A stretch of DNA of 64,000 nt, taken from NCBI GenBank assembly GCA_937873205.1, contig CALMVO010000089.1, forward strand, positions 1 to 64,000, written 5' to 3'. Below the pieces are notes generated by a model. That model made no database searches. It was not told where the DNA came from and saw only the letters and a list, made by a program, of their open reading frames with translations. This stretch comes from an uncultured Acetobacteraceae bacterium. GTDB lineage: Bacteria > Pseudomonadota > Alphaproteobacteria > Acetobacterales > Acetobacteraceae. The position numbers were made by a program, and so were the translations under genes. This document shows, one piece after another, positions 40,267 through 49,782 of this stretch. Positions within the stretch are counted from its first letter, which is position 1; each line of letters starts with the position of its first letter.

Positions 40267-40617
40267 AGTCATCATACGCTCGTTCCGATTGGTGCGCCGG
40301 AAGACGCTGCCAGGACGATATCCGGCAATAATTTGCAGCAGGTCGATGCACCGGGCGATACACGTCAGACCCTTACGCTGTGGCGAAGAAACGATCTTAA
40401 GATCATCCGTCGAACGGTGGTGTCTAAACGGCTGTCGCAGAATTGAGGAGGTGCGGACACACGGTAGTCACCCGTTGTGACCGGATTGCAGTCGAGTCGG
40501 TCTCTGTCGCGCCGCAAATATTTGGGGAACGTACGTAGCTGCTCACTGGGTCCGAGACGATACCGATAAGCGGCTCAGATTCAGCCAACGTTGACACAGG
40601 AACTTCAAATCAAAGCT

Positions 40618-41571
40618 TCAGGCTGCAGGTCGATGATCCCTAAAATGAACAGCATCGGCATGAGTATTGACGTCAAGAACCTGGCAAACATTGATCAGTT
40701 CCTTGACGAAGTCCCTGACCAAATCGCTTTGAACTTGCTCGGATCGCAGGATCAGTTGCATCCAGTAATCCGTCGGCGCATCAAGTTCGACCAGTCTGAA
40801 CAACTTCAATCGATGCTCATTGAGGATCGAGAGGTCCGAGAATATTCCGCACGCATCCGAGTTGAGTACGATCTCCTTCGCTACATAGATCGAGTTCGAA
40901 ATGATAATTTTCCTTGTCAAGTTTAAACCAATCGTCGAGAAGATTTGGCTCAAGCCGAACAGCTCGCCGAGCTCATCCTGCGGGCATACGAACGGATAAA
41001 CCGAAATATCACCGAGTTTGAAATCTCCGGTCAGAGGGTGCCCGGCCCGTAGGCAGAGGACACGCCTAACCCGGCACAAGGATATGGTCCGCATGCCCTT
41101 CAGATCGATCTCGCGAGGCCGCTGACAGACCAGCATATCGACGGTCCGGTCTTGCAACTGCGTCAGGAGCGACTTGATCGTAGGCTCCTCAGAGATCCGT
41201 GTGTCGATTCCGGCGACGAAGGGCTGAAGCCGACAGATCGTCAACGCCGTGAGCGAGGCGGCCGCACCCACAGTCACGCCGACCCTGAGCGTACCCTTCT
41301 TTCCACTCGTAAGCTCCCTGATATCTTGTGCAGCCTTAATCAGTTCGCGATCGACTGATCTCGCATGCTCGTAGAGTATCCGTCCATAGATTGTTGGTTC
41401 GATGCCGTGGGGCGTGCGGTCGATGAGCTTCACCCCGACCTCCCGCTCTATCTGGCCAATGCTCTGAGACAGGGCGGGCTGAGTTATTCCAAGGTGGCTG
41501 GCGGCTTGCTTGAAGCTGCCATGCTGGATAAGGACCGCGAGCCTGATGAGACGTTGTGGGTCAACTCTCAT
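40618..41571 (-). CDS. LysR-family regulator
   Basis: The 317-residue protein has an N-terminal LysR helix-turn-helix (FKQAASHLGITQPALSQSIGQIEREVG) and an effector domain with LRVGVTVGAAASLTA, RTVDMLVCQRP and a central VCPQDELGELFGL. Codon use is more AT-tolerant than the polyol cluster (many ATT, TCA and AAG codons), which suggests acquisition. It is 87 bases from the amidohydrolase on the same strand, as a downstream gene. Its likely targets are the amidohydrolase and the Rieske cluster. Confidence 0.88.
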   Translation of the reverse strand: MRVDPQRLIRLAVLIQHGSFKQAASHLGITQPALSQSIGQIEREVGVKLIDRTPHGIEPTIYGRILYEHARSVDRELIKAAQDIRELTSGKKGTLRVGVTVGAAASLTALTICRLQPFVAGIDTRISEEPTIKSLLTQLQDRTVDMLVCQRPREIDLKGMRTISLCRVRRVLCLRAGHPLTGDFKLGDISVYPFVCPQDELGELFGLSQIFSTIGLNLTRKIIISNSIYVAKEIVLNSDACGIFSDLSILNEHRLKLFRLVELDAPTDYWMQLILRSEQVQSDLVRDFVKELINVCQVLDVNTHADAVHFRDHRPAA

Positions 41572-41658
41572 GACGATCGCACAGCGGCACCTATGCCGCG
41601 ATGGTTCTGCATCGGCCTAGACGCATAGACCATGATCGTCGGGCCGCGTCGCAAACTC

Positions 41659-42594
41659 CTAGCGGCTCAGGCTGTGAAGGAGTGCCGAGGCATTGTCACG
41701 ACCGATCGCCACATGCTCGACCTCTGACAGAAGCGGGCTCGCATCGAGCGCCGAAGTGAAGGCCTCTGCCATCCCTCCAGGTACGTAGGGGAAGTCGGTT
41801 CCAAGCAGGATACGCGACGGATCGGCAAAATTCATGAGGCTTGGCAGAGTAGACGGGCTCGACGAAAGCGCGGTGTCAAAATAGAATCGACGAAAAAACA
41901 TGAGAATCTTGTCGGCATCATACAAGTCAGGTTTATAACCTGCGGCGCAGGTCGCGAAACGATTCGCAGCGTAAGGCAGGAACCCGCCAGCGTGCGCCAG
42001 AATCACCTGCAAGTTCCGATAACGGTCGAGCACGCCCTTCAGCACCATGTCGACGGCCGTTCGAGTCGTATCGGACGGAAAATCGACCAACGGCGGCGGG
42101 ATACCGTCGAGCGGGGCCAGCGCGTTTCGAGTGGGGTGGATGAAGACGACCGCATTTCGTCGATCCAGATCCGACCAGAGCGGCTCGAACAATGGATCGC
42201 CCAGGTAGCGGCCGCCGTAGTTGGACATCAGGACCACACCATCACTCCGAAGCACATCGAGGGCATAGGCGACTTCGCGCAGCGCGCCATCCACGTCAGG
42301 CAATGGGAGGGTGGCAAAGTTACCGAAATTCTTAGGCCATTTCGCGACCACCTCCGCAGTATAGTCGTTGACCTGACGAGCAATGTCGCGATGCTCATTC
42401 TCCTGCCAGTCGGCGATGCCGGGTGCCGTCAGCGAGAGGATGCCGCGGTTGATCCGACGTGCTTCCATGAACCGAAGTGCAGTATCCGGCGACCAAGCCG
42501 GTGGCCGATGGGCCGATCCCCGTTTCTGCAGGCCATCCACCCACAGGGGAGGCAGCACGTGCTGATGGACATCGATCCTATTGTTTACTACCAC
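41659..42594 (-). CDS. Amidohydrolase 2-family metal-dependent hydrolase/decarboxylase
   Basis: The 311-residue TIM-barrel protein has the family metal ligands: DVHQH at the N-terminus, HPT around residue 155, LAHAGGFLPY near residue 200 and GTDFPY near residue 270. The group includes ACMSD-type decarboxylases and 5-carboxyvanillate or resorcylate decarboxylases, which act on carboxylated aromatic or muconate products. Beside a Rieske oxygenase system this suggests a role in breakdown of a ring or ring-cleavage product. The start is a GTG with GAGG seven bases upstream. It is divergent from the M24-fold gene. Confidence 0.85.
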   Translation of the reverse strand: MVVNNRIDVHQHVLPPLWVDGLQKRGSAHRPPAWSPDTALRFMEARRINRGILSLTAPGIADWQENEHRDIARQVNDYTAEVVAKWPKNFGNFATLPLPDVDGALREVAYALDVLRSDGVVLMSNYGGRYLGDPLFEPLWSDLDRRNAVVFIHPTRNALAPLDGIPPPLVDFPSDTTRTAVDMVLKGVLDRYRNLQVILAHAGGFLPYAANRFATCAAGYKPDLYDADKILMFFRRFYFDTALSSSPSTLPSLMNFADPSRILLGTDFPYVPGGMAEAFTSALDASPLLSEVEHVAIGRDNASALLHSLSR

Positions 42595-42773
42595 TTCTGC
42601 ACCTCGTCGGCCAGCCGGTCACGAACCATCTTATAGACCCGATCTGGTGGCACGGATAGCGGCGCTGCGATGCCGCTCAATATTCGAGCCAAGCGGCTGC
42701 ATCGGAAAGAACCGTCGAAGCCAGAGCGCGTTCTATCCGTAGAGCGCGACCCGATGATCGGAAGGCTGGATCG

Positions 42774-43889
42774 ATGTTCGACGTTGCCGAAGCGACAGCC
42801 CGATGGACGCGGGTGCGCGAGATGATGGAACGCCACGATCTCGACTTGGTCCTCGCGATCGACCTGTCGCGCGACGAGATCCTGCAGGGCCATCAACGAT
42901 GGCTGACCGGATACATTGCAATGGGCGGTCCAGCGGCGACATTGCTGCACCGCAACGGCCATATCGAGCTGATCTCGGAACGCATCGGCAAGCCGGTGAC
43001 TCGGCACTACCAGACCAACGCCTTTCCGATCGAGCTGGTGAACGGCTTCACGCCGGCACTGCTTGCCGAGCGCATCGGCCGGCTGCGCCCCAGGCGGCTT
43101 GGTATCGCCGGGGCCGATAGTTTCCCGGCCTCTCTGGCCGGATTGCTCGGCGAGCAGCCGTTTCCCCCTGAACTTGTCGATGCGAGCTTGCAGTTCCAAC
43201 GTCTGCGCCTGCGCAAGAGTGCCTACGAGCTGGCCCTCATCCGGAGGAGCTGCGCCATCGCCGACGCGGTTTGGGAGCAGGTTCCCGACATCGTGCGCAT
43301 TGGCCGGAAGAACTACGAGGTCGTTGCCGATATCGATCACCACGTCCGTCTGCAGGGCGCCGAGGCCGGTTTCCACCTGGTTCTGCCGCTGCCCTTCGCC
43401 GGCCGGCCGATGCGGTCAGTTGCCAATCCCGCGACGATCGAGCCCGACACACGCTACCTGGTCGAGATCTCGCCCCGCTGCGATGGCTACTACGCGCAGC
43501 TTACGCTCCCCGTGACCAGTCGCGCTGACGATCAGGTGGCACTGGACGCCTATCAGGATCTGGTAGATGCAAAGCAGGCGGCGCTGCCACTCATGCGACC
43601 GGGTGCTGATCTATCTCAGGTGGCACGATCCGTGTCGACCTTCCTGGCCGACCGGGGTCATACCATGACCTCGCTATCCCTCGGCCATTTCTGCGGAATG
43701 GCGCTCGAGGAGCCACGTCACGACCCGTCTGTCCCATTCAAGCTCGAGGATGGCATGACCCTCATCTTCCATCCGATCTTGGCCGAGCCCGAGTTCCAGT
43801 CCTTGATGCGCGCCGACACCTATCTGATCACTGAGTCTGGCGCCGAGAGGCTGACCCGATATGATGGCGGCATGCTCACGCTGGTCTGA
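42774..43889 (+). CDS. M24-fold (creatinase/Xaa-Pro peptidase-like) hydrolase with altered metal site
   Basis: The 371-residue protein has the creatinase N-domain (residues 1-145) and the pita-bread C-domain (LRKSAYELALIRRSCAIADAVWE onward). Metal ligands of M24 peptidases are mostly replaced. The positions expected to be Asp, Asp, His, Glu, Glu read Glu231, Gln242, His305, His333 and Glu354. Loss of two acidic ligands argues against a dinuclear metal peptidase. It suggests a metal-free or single-metal enzyme, as in creatinase, which cleaves a C-N bond without metal. Ectoine hydrolases are also relatives. Its place between the amidohydrolase and the Rieske cluster suggests catabolic amide or C-N hydrolysis; the substrate is unknown. 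Confidence 0.75.
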   Translation: MFDVAEATARWTRVREMMERHDLDLVLAIDLSRDEILQGHQRWLTGYIAMGGPAATLLHRNGHIELISERIGKPVTRHYQTNAFPIELVNGFTPALLAERIGRLRPRRLGIAGADSFPASLAGLLGEQPFPPELVDASLQFQRLRLRKSAYELALIRRSCAIADAVWEQVPDIVRIGRKNYEVVADIDHHVRLQGAEAGFHLVLPLPFAGRPMRSVANPATIEPDTRYLVEISPRCDGYYAQLTLPVTSRADDQVALDAYQDLVDAKQAALPLMRPGADLSQVARSVSTFLADRGHTMTSLSLGHFCGMALEEPRHDPSVPFKLEDGMTLIFHPILAEPEFQSLMRADTYLITESGAERLTRYDGGMLTLV

Positions 43890-43922
43890 TGCCAGCCGGT
43901 CTTGAGGTCGACCCAACAAGGT

Positions 43923-44003
43923 CAGGCTCTGCCCTAGACCCGCTCAAGACGGAGCCTTGAGAATCCTCTTGTTGAGCGGGTCAATAGGTGGAGCCTAGGC
44001 TCG
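43923..44003. repeat. Twin-hairpin repeat family 2, copy B
   Basis: GACCCGCTCAA and TTGAGCGGGTC form a perfect 11-base inverted repeat. It encloses GGAGCCTTGAG sequence and is flanked by outer arms GGCTC...GAGCC. The GCTCTGCCCTAGACCCGCT block matches the copies at 17481 and 54243. It lies between the convergent ends of the M24-fold gene and the FAD reductase, where it can act as a two-way terminator. Confidence 0.65.
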
Positions 44004-44015
44004 CTCGACCTGCGG

Positions 44016-45314
44016 TCAAACATGATACGACGACGGTGCGTTCTTCATTTCCTTGAGCGGGATGGTCGTGTCCGCAAGCATCGAGCGGTCAGCAATGATC
44101 CTTTCCGTCACGAGCCGCTTGCCCTGAACGAAATCCCGGGTCGCGTTGACGCAGTCGAGCGCAACCACCTTCCTGCCCTTGAGATAGACGATGGAGAAGC
44201 TGCGTTCCGCAGGGCGCCCGCGCACGACCAGGTCGTCATAACCGATCGACAGGCCGATGGTCTGAAGCTTCAGGTCGTACTGGTTCGACCAGAACCACGG
44301 CATGGAGTCATAGACGGCCGATGTCCCCGTCAGCACCTTGGCGACGACTGCCGCCTGGTCCGTGGCATTCTGCACCGACTCGAGCCGGATCATCGCGTCA
44401 TCCGCGTAGGCGCTGACATGGAGCGCGCAGTCCCCGATCGCGAAGATGTCGGGCAGGCTGGTGTGACACCGGGCATCGACCTCGACGCCATTACCGCCCC
44501 TCGCGCCAGCGACAAGAAGCGGCTCGACCGCGGGCACGATGCCGATCCCGACGACCGCTATGTCGCATGCCAGGACCTCGCCGCCCACGAGCCGCACGCC
44601 GCAGACCCGGCCTGACCTCTCCTCAAGGCACTCGACCGCCACGCCCAGGCGGATGTCGACGCCGTGCGCACGGTGCTCGGCCTCGTAGAACCTCGACAGC
44701 GGCTCTCCGGCGACCCGGGCCAGCACCCGGTCGAGCGCCTCCAGCACGGTGACGTGCTTCCCGGCCTTGGCCAGCACCGCCGCTGCCTCCAGCCCGATGT
44801 AGCCGCCGCCGATGACCACGGCGCGAGTCGTCGACGCAAGCTCGGCCCGCATCCGGTCAGCATCGGCCCGGGTCCGCACGGTGTGCACGCCGACGAGGTC
44901 GTGGCCGGAGCAGACCAGCCGACGCGGCGATCCGCCCGTTGCCCAGATCAGGTGGGCATAGCCGATCACCGTGCCGTCCGCGCACGATACCCGATGCTCG
45001 TGAGGTTCGACCTTCGTCACGCGCCGACCAAGCAGCATCGCCACCTCGGATTTGGCCCAGAAAGCCGGGGGATGGATCAGCAGTCGATCGAGCGGCTTGT
45101 CTCCGGACAGATATTCCTTGGACAGCGGCGGTCGCTCGTAGGGGAAGTCGGGTTCGTCTCCCAGCAAGGCGATCGAGCCCGTGAACTTCGCTTTCCGGAG
45201 TGCTGCGGCGGCCTGCGCACCGCCATGTCCGGCCCCGACGATCAGGATGTCATACTGTTCCATCATCTCGTCGGACGATCGAACATCCAGAAACGGGCGA
45301 GCCAACGACGACAT
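44016..45314 (-). CDS. FAD-dependent ferredoxin reductase of a Rieske oxygenase system
   Basis: The 432-residue flavoprotein has an FAD-binding Rossmann motif (ILIVGAGHGGAQAAAALR), PYERPPLSKEYL, an NAD-binding motif VVIGGGYIGLEAAAVLAKAG and the FAD-closing DIFAIGDCA. This is the putidaredoxin/rhodocoxin reductase class (FNR_like with a C-terminal reductase domain). It takes electrons from NADH and passes them to a 2Fe-2S ferredoxin, encoded six bases upstream. A GGAGGA site lies 10 bases before the ATG. It is the last gene of the operon reading from the Rieske oxygenase. Confidence 0.9.
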   Translation of the reverse strand: MSSLARPFLDVRSSDEMMEQYDILIVGAGHGGAQAAAALRKAKFTGSIALLGDEPDFPYERPPLSKEYLSGDKPLDRLLIHPPAFWAKSEVAMLLGRRVTKVEPHEHRVSCADGTVIGYAHLIWATGGSPRRLVCSGHDLVGVHTVRTRADADRMRAELASTTRAVVIGGGYIGLEAAAVLAKAGKHVTVLEALDRVLARVAGEPLSRFYEAEHRAHGVDIRLGVAVECLEERSGRVCGVRLVGGEVLACDIAVVGIGIVPAVEPLLVAGARGGNGVEVDARCHTSLPDIFAIGDCALHVSAYADDAMIRLESVQNATDQAAVVAKVLTGTSAVYDSMPWFWSNQYDLKLQTIGLSIGYDDLVVRGRPAERSFSIVYLKGRKVVALDCVNATRDFVQGKRLVTERIIADRSMLADTTIPLKEMKNAPSSYHV

Positions 45315-45320
45315 GATCGC

Positions 45321-45635
45321 TCAGTCCTCCGGCGCGATCGTCACGCCCAGCCCGTCGAGAGCCGGCGTGAACGGGATCTGGCAAGACAGACGCGAGCTCG
45401 GTCGACGGTGGAGCGAGCTGTCGAGCAGCTCGTTCTCGTCGCCGCTCATTGTCGGCAGGCGGCTGGCGAATGCTTCTCCGACATAGACGTGGCAGGTCGC
45501 GCACGAGCAGCCGCCACCGCACAGCGCGAGCAACTCGTCGGTGCTCTCGCGGATCGCCTCCATCACCGAGAGGCCGCCTCCGGCGTCGATCTGCCTCTGC
45601 CCGCCCTCGCGCATGGTTACGACAAGTCTTGGCAT
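45321..45635 (-). CDS. 2Fe-2S ferredoxin, adrenodoxin/putidaredoxin type
   Basis: The 104-residue protein has the plant/adrenodoxin-type cluster ligands in [14 protein letters not shown] (Cys-x5-Cys-x2-Cys) and a fourth Cys in RLSCQI near residue 84. The acidic [10 protein letters not shown] helix is typical of the partner-docking surface. It shuttles electrons between the FAD reductase encoded downstream and an oxygenase, here most likely the Rieske protein at 49783. The ATG at 45635 begins [12 protein letters not shown]. The long open frame upstream of it is non-coding. Confidence 0.9.
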   Translation of the reverse strand: MPRLVVTMREGGQRQIDAGGGLSVMEAIRESTDELLALCGGGCSCATCHVYVGEAFASRLPTMSGDENELLDSSLHRRPSSRLSCQIPFTPALDGLGVTIAPED

Positions 45636-45652
45636 GATGTCCTTCCTCGCCT

Positions 45653-45910
45653 TCAAGTGTCCGTTGATGCACCCAGTCTGCGCCGGGATGCGATTGACCG
45701 CCCGCTCCTCCACTCGAGGATCGAGCACCAGATGCGAATAGCGCCCGCACCACCTGAAGCCATCAGCAAGTCCAGCTCGTCGCTCGTGCGAGCTGTGCGC
45801 AGGCCGTATCCGAGCGCGTCTGCACGCCCTCTCGGGCGTGCCCGTCTCCCGTCCGGGATGCCTTTGAAGGCAGCGATGCCGTTCGAGATAAATTCGATAG
45901 CAGGCTTCAC
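45653..45910 (-). CDS. Possible small protein, unknown
   Basis: An 85-residue frame starting at GTG lies between the MFS transporter and the ferredoxin. It fits on both sides and is on the operon strand. The first half ([18 protein letters not shown]) looks protein-like. The second half ([21 protein letters not shown]) is basic. No ribosome site or family is visible. It could be a remnant of a larger gene, and nothing else occupies 45636-45967. Confidence 0.25.
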   Translation of the reverse strand: MKPAIEFISNGIAAFKGIPDGRRARPRGRADALGYGLRTARTSDELDLLMASGGAGAIRIWCSILEWRSGRSIASRRRLGASTDT

Positions 45911-45967
45911 ACCATGTTACGGGACCGCTCCCCGATCGGACAGGCACGTCGCACCGTATCCGGCGGA

Positions 45968-47338
45968 TCAGGTCTGCTTCTCGACCAGCGCGAAACCCCT
46001 CCGCTGCGTTGCCGGGACCGCGTCGAACCGCGGGATGTGACGATCGACGATGAGGAGGCCAGCGATGACGACCGTGGTTAGGGCTGCGGTCAGCGCGAAG
46101 AACCCGCCCGCGTGGGCAATCGCGAGCGCGGCGGCGCCGGCAAAGCTGCTCAGGATCGTTCCCACGCGACCTACCAGGGAGGCCGCGCCAATGCCTCTCG
46201 ACCGGACGTTCGTCTCGTAGGCGTTCGCTGCCAGGACGTAGAGAGAGGCCTGCAGTCCGCCGGTGCACAGGCCCTGCAGTGACAGGCCGATGAAGATTGC
46301 CGGCAACAGACCGCTGCCGGGATGTATGGCGAAAGCGACCATGCTGAGCCCGATCGCGATGATCAGCGAGCAGGTCGACAGGAACACCATGACGGGACGG
46401 GAACCCAGTCGGACCAGCAACCAGCCGGTGGCGAGCGTGCCGAAAATCGCCGAGAAGCTGAACACCATCGGACCGCGCAGCGCCGTCGTCAGGGGAAGGT
46501 TGAGCCCGACCAGAATGACGGTCAGCCAGCCGGCGATCGCATAGGTCGCCAGGCTGTTGCCCAAGACGGCGAGCCACAAGCCGGTGTTGACCCGGGCGTT
46601 GCCTCTCGTCAGCAACCGCTCTCCGCCTTCCTGCTTCTGTTCGAGATAGAAGGCCTCCCGGCTATCGCCGATCGGTCCGCGCCACGCCCTTGCCAGGAGC
46701 GCGTGGGTCTCGCGCTGACGTCCGTGGAGGATCAGGTAGCTCGGGGATTCCGGGAGTTTCCAGAGCAGCACGGCCGTAAAGACCAGGCAGACGATGCTCG
46801 CGGTGGCAAAGCAGCCACGCCAGCCGAAATGGGGTAGAAGCCAGGACGCTGCCATCGCGCCGCCGATAGCGCCGATCGGAAAGCCGAGCGTCATGATGCT
46901 GATGGCCTTGCCGGTCGCGCGGCGGGGCATCCACTCGCTCATCAGCGCCGTCGCCACCGGAAAGGCGGCGCCGAAGCCGCAGCCGCTCAGGAACCGCCAC
47001 AACATGAATGTTCGGGGGCCGCTGGCGCCGGCACAGACCAGTGTCATGACGCCGAACGAAAGCACGCTTGCGATCAGCGTCGGCCTACGTCCGTAACGGT
47101 CGCTCAACCAGCTGCCGGTCAAGGCGCCGACCGCCATGCCAATCATCGCGGCTGCCAGCAGAGGTGAGAGCCCAGGTTTCGTCAGATGCCACTGCCGCAT
47201 CAACAACGGCGCAGAATAGGATGCGAGTTGCAGGTCCAGTCCGTCGAGAATGATGACGCATGTCAGCATGCTGGCCACGGCCCACTGGAGCCGTGCGATC
47301 GGCGCGGCGTTCATCGTCTCTCTGAAGCTGATCGGCAT
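45968..47338 (-). CDS. MFS transporter, aromatic acid:H+ symporter type
   Basis: The 456-residue protein has twelve likely helices. Between helices 2 and 3 is the MFS loop motif [14 protein letters not shown], and the first helix has an acidic pair in [17 protein letters not shown]. The DGxD motif in helix 1 and length match the AAHS group (PcaK, BenK), which import aromatic acids with protons. Its place in a cluster with a Rieske oxygenase suggests uptake of the oxygenase substrate. An AGGGGAGG ribosome site precedes the ATG. The central loop (around residues 200-240) is long and charged, as usual. Confidence 0.85.
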   Translation of the reverse strand: MPISFRETMNAAPIARLQWAVASMLTCVIILDGLDLQLASYSAPLLMRQWHLTKPGLSPLLAAAMIGMAVGALTGSWLSDRYGRRPTLIASVLSFGVMTLVCAGASGPRTFMLWRFLSGCGFGAAFPVATALMSEWMPRRATGKAISIMTLGFPIGAIGGAMAASWLLPHFGWRGCFATASIVCLVFTAVLLWKLPESPSYLILHGRQRETHALLARAWRGPIGDSREAFYLEQKQEGGERLLTRGNARVNTGLWLAVLGNSLATYAIAGWLTVILVGLNLPLTTALRGPMVFSFSAIFGTLATGWLLVRLGSRPVMVFLSTCSLIIAIGLSMVAFAIHPGSGLLPAIFIGLSLQGLCTGGLQASLYVLAANAYETNVRSRGIGAASLVGRVGTILSSFAGAAALAIAHAGGFFALTAALTTVVIAGLLIVDRHIPRFDAVPATQRRGFALVEKQT

Positions 47339-47540
47339 GATTTCCTCCCCTCGGTTCTTTACAGAACAAACCGTTTGCTTTTGTTTTTTGGCCTACGAAT
47401 GCTCAACGCATCCGGACAGGAATGTCTTGTTCAACGGATGATCCAGGAGTCGTTTTTGCTGGTTGTCCGCCCGCTCCGCTCGCGGATCGATATGACAATG
47501 GCTGCAATCCAGAGGATCCTTCCGAACTCAGTCGGTGGCG

Positions 47541-49631
47541 TCATCCTCCAGGCGGGCGCGGTGTTTCGTCATCGAGCAGATTCCAGTGCCGGAGGATGAG
47601 CGAGATCTTCTGCAGCAAGGCCTCGGCATTGCCAACGTCCTGCGCCAGCCGCTGCTGCTGGTTCAAGGTGACCGGCGGCGGCTCGCCCGAGACTAGGCAG
47701 GCGCTGATCGAGATCCGCAATATGCCAACCTCTCGACCGGCCAGCGACAATCCGATCGGCGATCCCATTTGGAAGCGCCTGCGTGCCAGGGCGAGATCGG
47801 GAGGCGCCGCCACCGTCGGCAGGTGAGCGCCGAGATCGGCAGCGAGCCAGATGCAGACGCGTGCCACAGCGTCCGGCGACAGCCAGCCGGGTCCCGTCGG
47901 ATCTTGCAGGGCAAAGCCGAGGATGGTCCCGATCTCGTCCCAGCCGGCCCCGTGCCATGTCATCCCGTTCCAGCCCACGTCATCCGACGCCATGGCGATC
48001 CTGGGGACGACACGGCGTGGCGCGGGCGAGTCGACTAGGGTGAGGTCGGCATTGCCGAGGATGGCCGAGCGGACGCTCGAGACGAAGCGGTCGATGACCT
48101 GCCGCTGCTCCTCGGCTGGCATGGCGTTGAACGCGCGTAACTCGGCGAGCGCCGCGGCCCATCGGAGCGCCAGCCCGACGTCGCTGCCGGGTGGCAGGCC
48201 CTGCACCGCAGCCAGGCCCGGCGGCCATTCGGCGCGACCCGAATAATCGCGCAATCCGCTCGGAACCGCACGACCGAACCTGTCGCGCAGGGTCTCCGGG
48301 ACGAGCACCGCGCCCGAGGATGAAGGGCCGGCCAGGAACCTGGAGCCGGTGAGGATCACGATCCAGTTGAGCGACAGGTATTCGAGGATGCGATCGGGCG
48401 ACAACCGCGCCTGCGAGGCGTCCACGACGACGTCCACTTGGTCGGGATGGCGCTCCTGAAGCCTGTTCAGGGTGGGGATGTCGGGGGCGAGCAGGCCGGT
48501 CTCCGAGGTATCGACCCGGTGCAGGACCACCCGCCGTCCGGCCGCCACCGCGGCGTCCGCAACGCGCTCGCACTCGGACGCGATGTCGTCCGACGCGCGC
48601 ACCACACCGTCGACGGTGCGCAACGCGATGCTCTGCACCTGCGTGTCGTCACGGAAGCCGTCGATGAGGGTGGACATCCCCACCGCCGCACCCCGCGCGG
48701 TGTCCTCGGCGACGTGTCGGCCCGCGGCGGCAACCGGCACGAGGCTCCCAGTCCCTCCGTCGGCCATCAGCACCATCGTCAGCGGCCGGGGCGTCGGATG
48801 ATTCTGGGCTGCGGCAAGGACGAACAGCTCGCACTCGACCTCCGAGGGTGCCAGCGCGACGAAAGTTCCAGGCGGCAGCCCGTAGGCCGTCCTGATCACA
48901 CCGCGAATGGTCGCGAACGCGTTGCCGACGGCCCGGGCATCGGTGGGGATGTTGGCGAGGATGGCGCGCCGCATCGCCTCCGCGCCGCGATGGCCGCGTT
49001 CCGAGGTGACGGACACCGTCGCCGATGCCGACGTGACGGCGCGGCGGCGCGGGCGATGGCCGTCATCGTCTCGGTTCACGCCGCTTCGGCTGACGGGCAG
49101 GCGGCGGTCGCCATCGCCCTGCATGAGCCAACTGGTCGGACCCAGTAGGGGCCAGGCGCGGGCGAGCAGCCTGCCGACGTCGAACGGAAGCTCGTCGGGC
49201 GCCCCGGGCTGGTGCCGGGCCAGCAGCGACCAGAGCGCCGCCGCCGCCTGGAGGCCGATCGGCGCGTCCGACGTCAACGCGGCATCGTCCGGCATGCCGT
49301 CCATCCCGCCAGTCACCAAGTTTCGGGCGTCCGGCCGTTCGAGCCTCGCGAACAGGGCGGCGGTTCGTGCGGCGGAGAGACCGGCGAGCGCAGGCCTATC
49401 GGGCCAAAGGCTGCGCAGCATCAGCAGCTCGATCGCATGGCGGAGCACGACCGCCTGAGACTGCGTCGTCGAGGCGCTGACGGGACTGAGCAGGATCTCG
49501 CCGTCGCCGGTCAGCGCGAACGAGCACGGCAGGTCGGCCAGGACGCGAACGCTCACCCCGACCGACAGATCGCGGAAGTCGGCACGGGACAGCGTCCGCA
49601 AGACCTGATCCGGGAACTCGATCACAGTCAT
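47541..49631 (-). CDS. Large fold-type-I PLP-enzyme-like protein lacking the Schiff-base lysine
   Basis: The 696-residue protein has an N-terminal Ala/Leu-rich helical region (residues 1-200) and a charged linker. A region resembling class-V aminotransferases runs from about residue 220 to 560. The cofactor-pocket counterpart is VDVVVDASQARLS (Asp and Gln that contact PLP), followed by VILTGSRFLAGPSSSGAVLV. Relatives I recall have TGSKFF at this site. Here residue 431 is Arg where Lys would bind PLP. The C-terminal ~130 residues form an unusual extra domain (WNGMTWHGAGWDEIG). The ATG at 49631 follows GGAGG. It lies 151 bases after the Rieske gene. It may bind a nucleotide or cofactor non-catalytically, or use Arg; function is unknown. 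Confidence 0.6.
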   Translation of the reverse strand: MTVIEFPDQVLRTLSRADFRDLSVGVSVRVLADLPCSFALTGDGEILLSPVSASTTQSQAVVLRHAIELLMLRSLWPDRPALAGLSAARTAALFARLERPDARNLVTGGMDGMPDDAALTSDAPIGLQAAAALWSLLARHQPGAPDELPFDVGRLLARAWPLLGPTSWLMQGDGDRRLPVSRSGVNRDDDGHRPRRRAVTSASATVSVTSERGHRGAEAMRRAILANIPTDARAVGNAFATIRGVIRTAYGLPPGTFVALAPSEVECELFVLAAAQNHPTPRPLTMVLMADGGTGSLVPVAAAGRHVAEDTARGAAVGMSTLIDGFRDDTQVQSIALRTVDGVVRASDDIASECERVADAAVAAGRRVVLHRVDTSETGLLAPDIPTLNRLQERHPDQVDVVVDASQARLSPDRILEYLSLNWIVILTGSRFLAGPSSSGAVLVPETLRDRFGRAVPSGLRDYSGRAEWPPGLAAVQGLPPGSDVGLALRWAAALAELRAFNAMPAEEQRQVIDRFVSSVRSAILGNADLTLVDSPAPRRVVPRIAMASDDVGWNGMTWHGAGWDEIGTILGFALQDPTGPGWLSPDAVARVCIWLAADLGAHLPTVAAPPDLALARRRFQMGSPIGLSLAGREVGILRISISACLVSGEPPPVTLNQQQRLAQDVGNAEALLQKISLILRHWNLLDDETPRPPGG

Positions 49632-49782
49632 TACGCCTCCTCTAGCCTGGTCGGCGTCGGCCGTCGGACGGACGCCAATTCCTGGCTCCACCACGACAGG
49701 GGGCTTGGTGTCTCGCACCCGACCGCCCCAGGCCGTCTCCCGATCCGGTTCCGAAGGGCTGCACGGACGTTCCCGATCGCCT

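Noticed and set aside
45636-46577. Upstream extension of the ferredoxin frame by about 300 codons
   Set aside because: The ferredoxin begins naturally at the ATG at 45635; the extension runs antisense-like over the MFS region in another frame.
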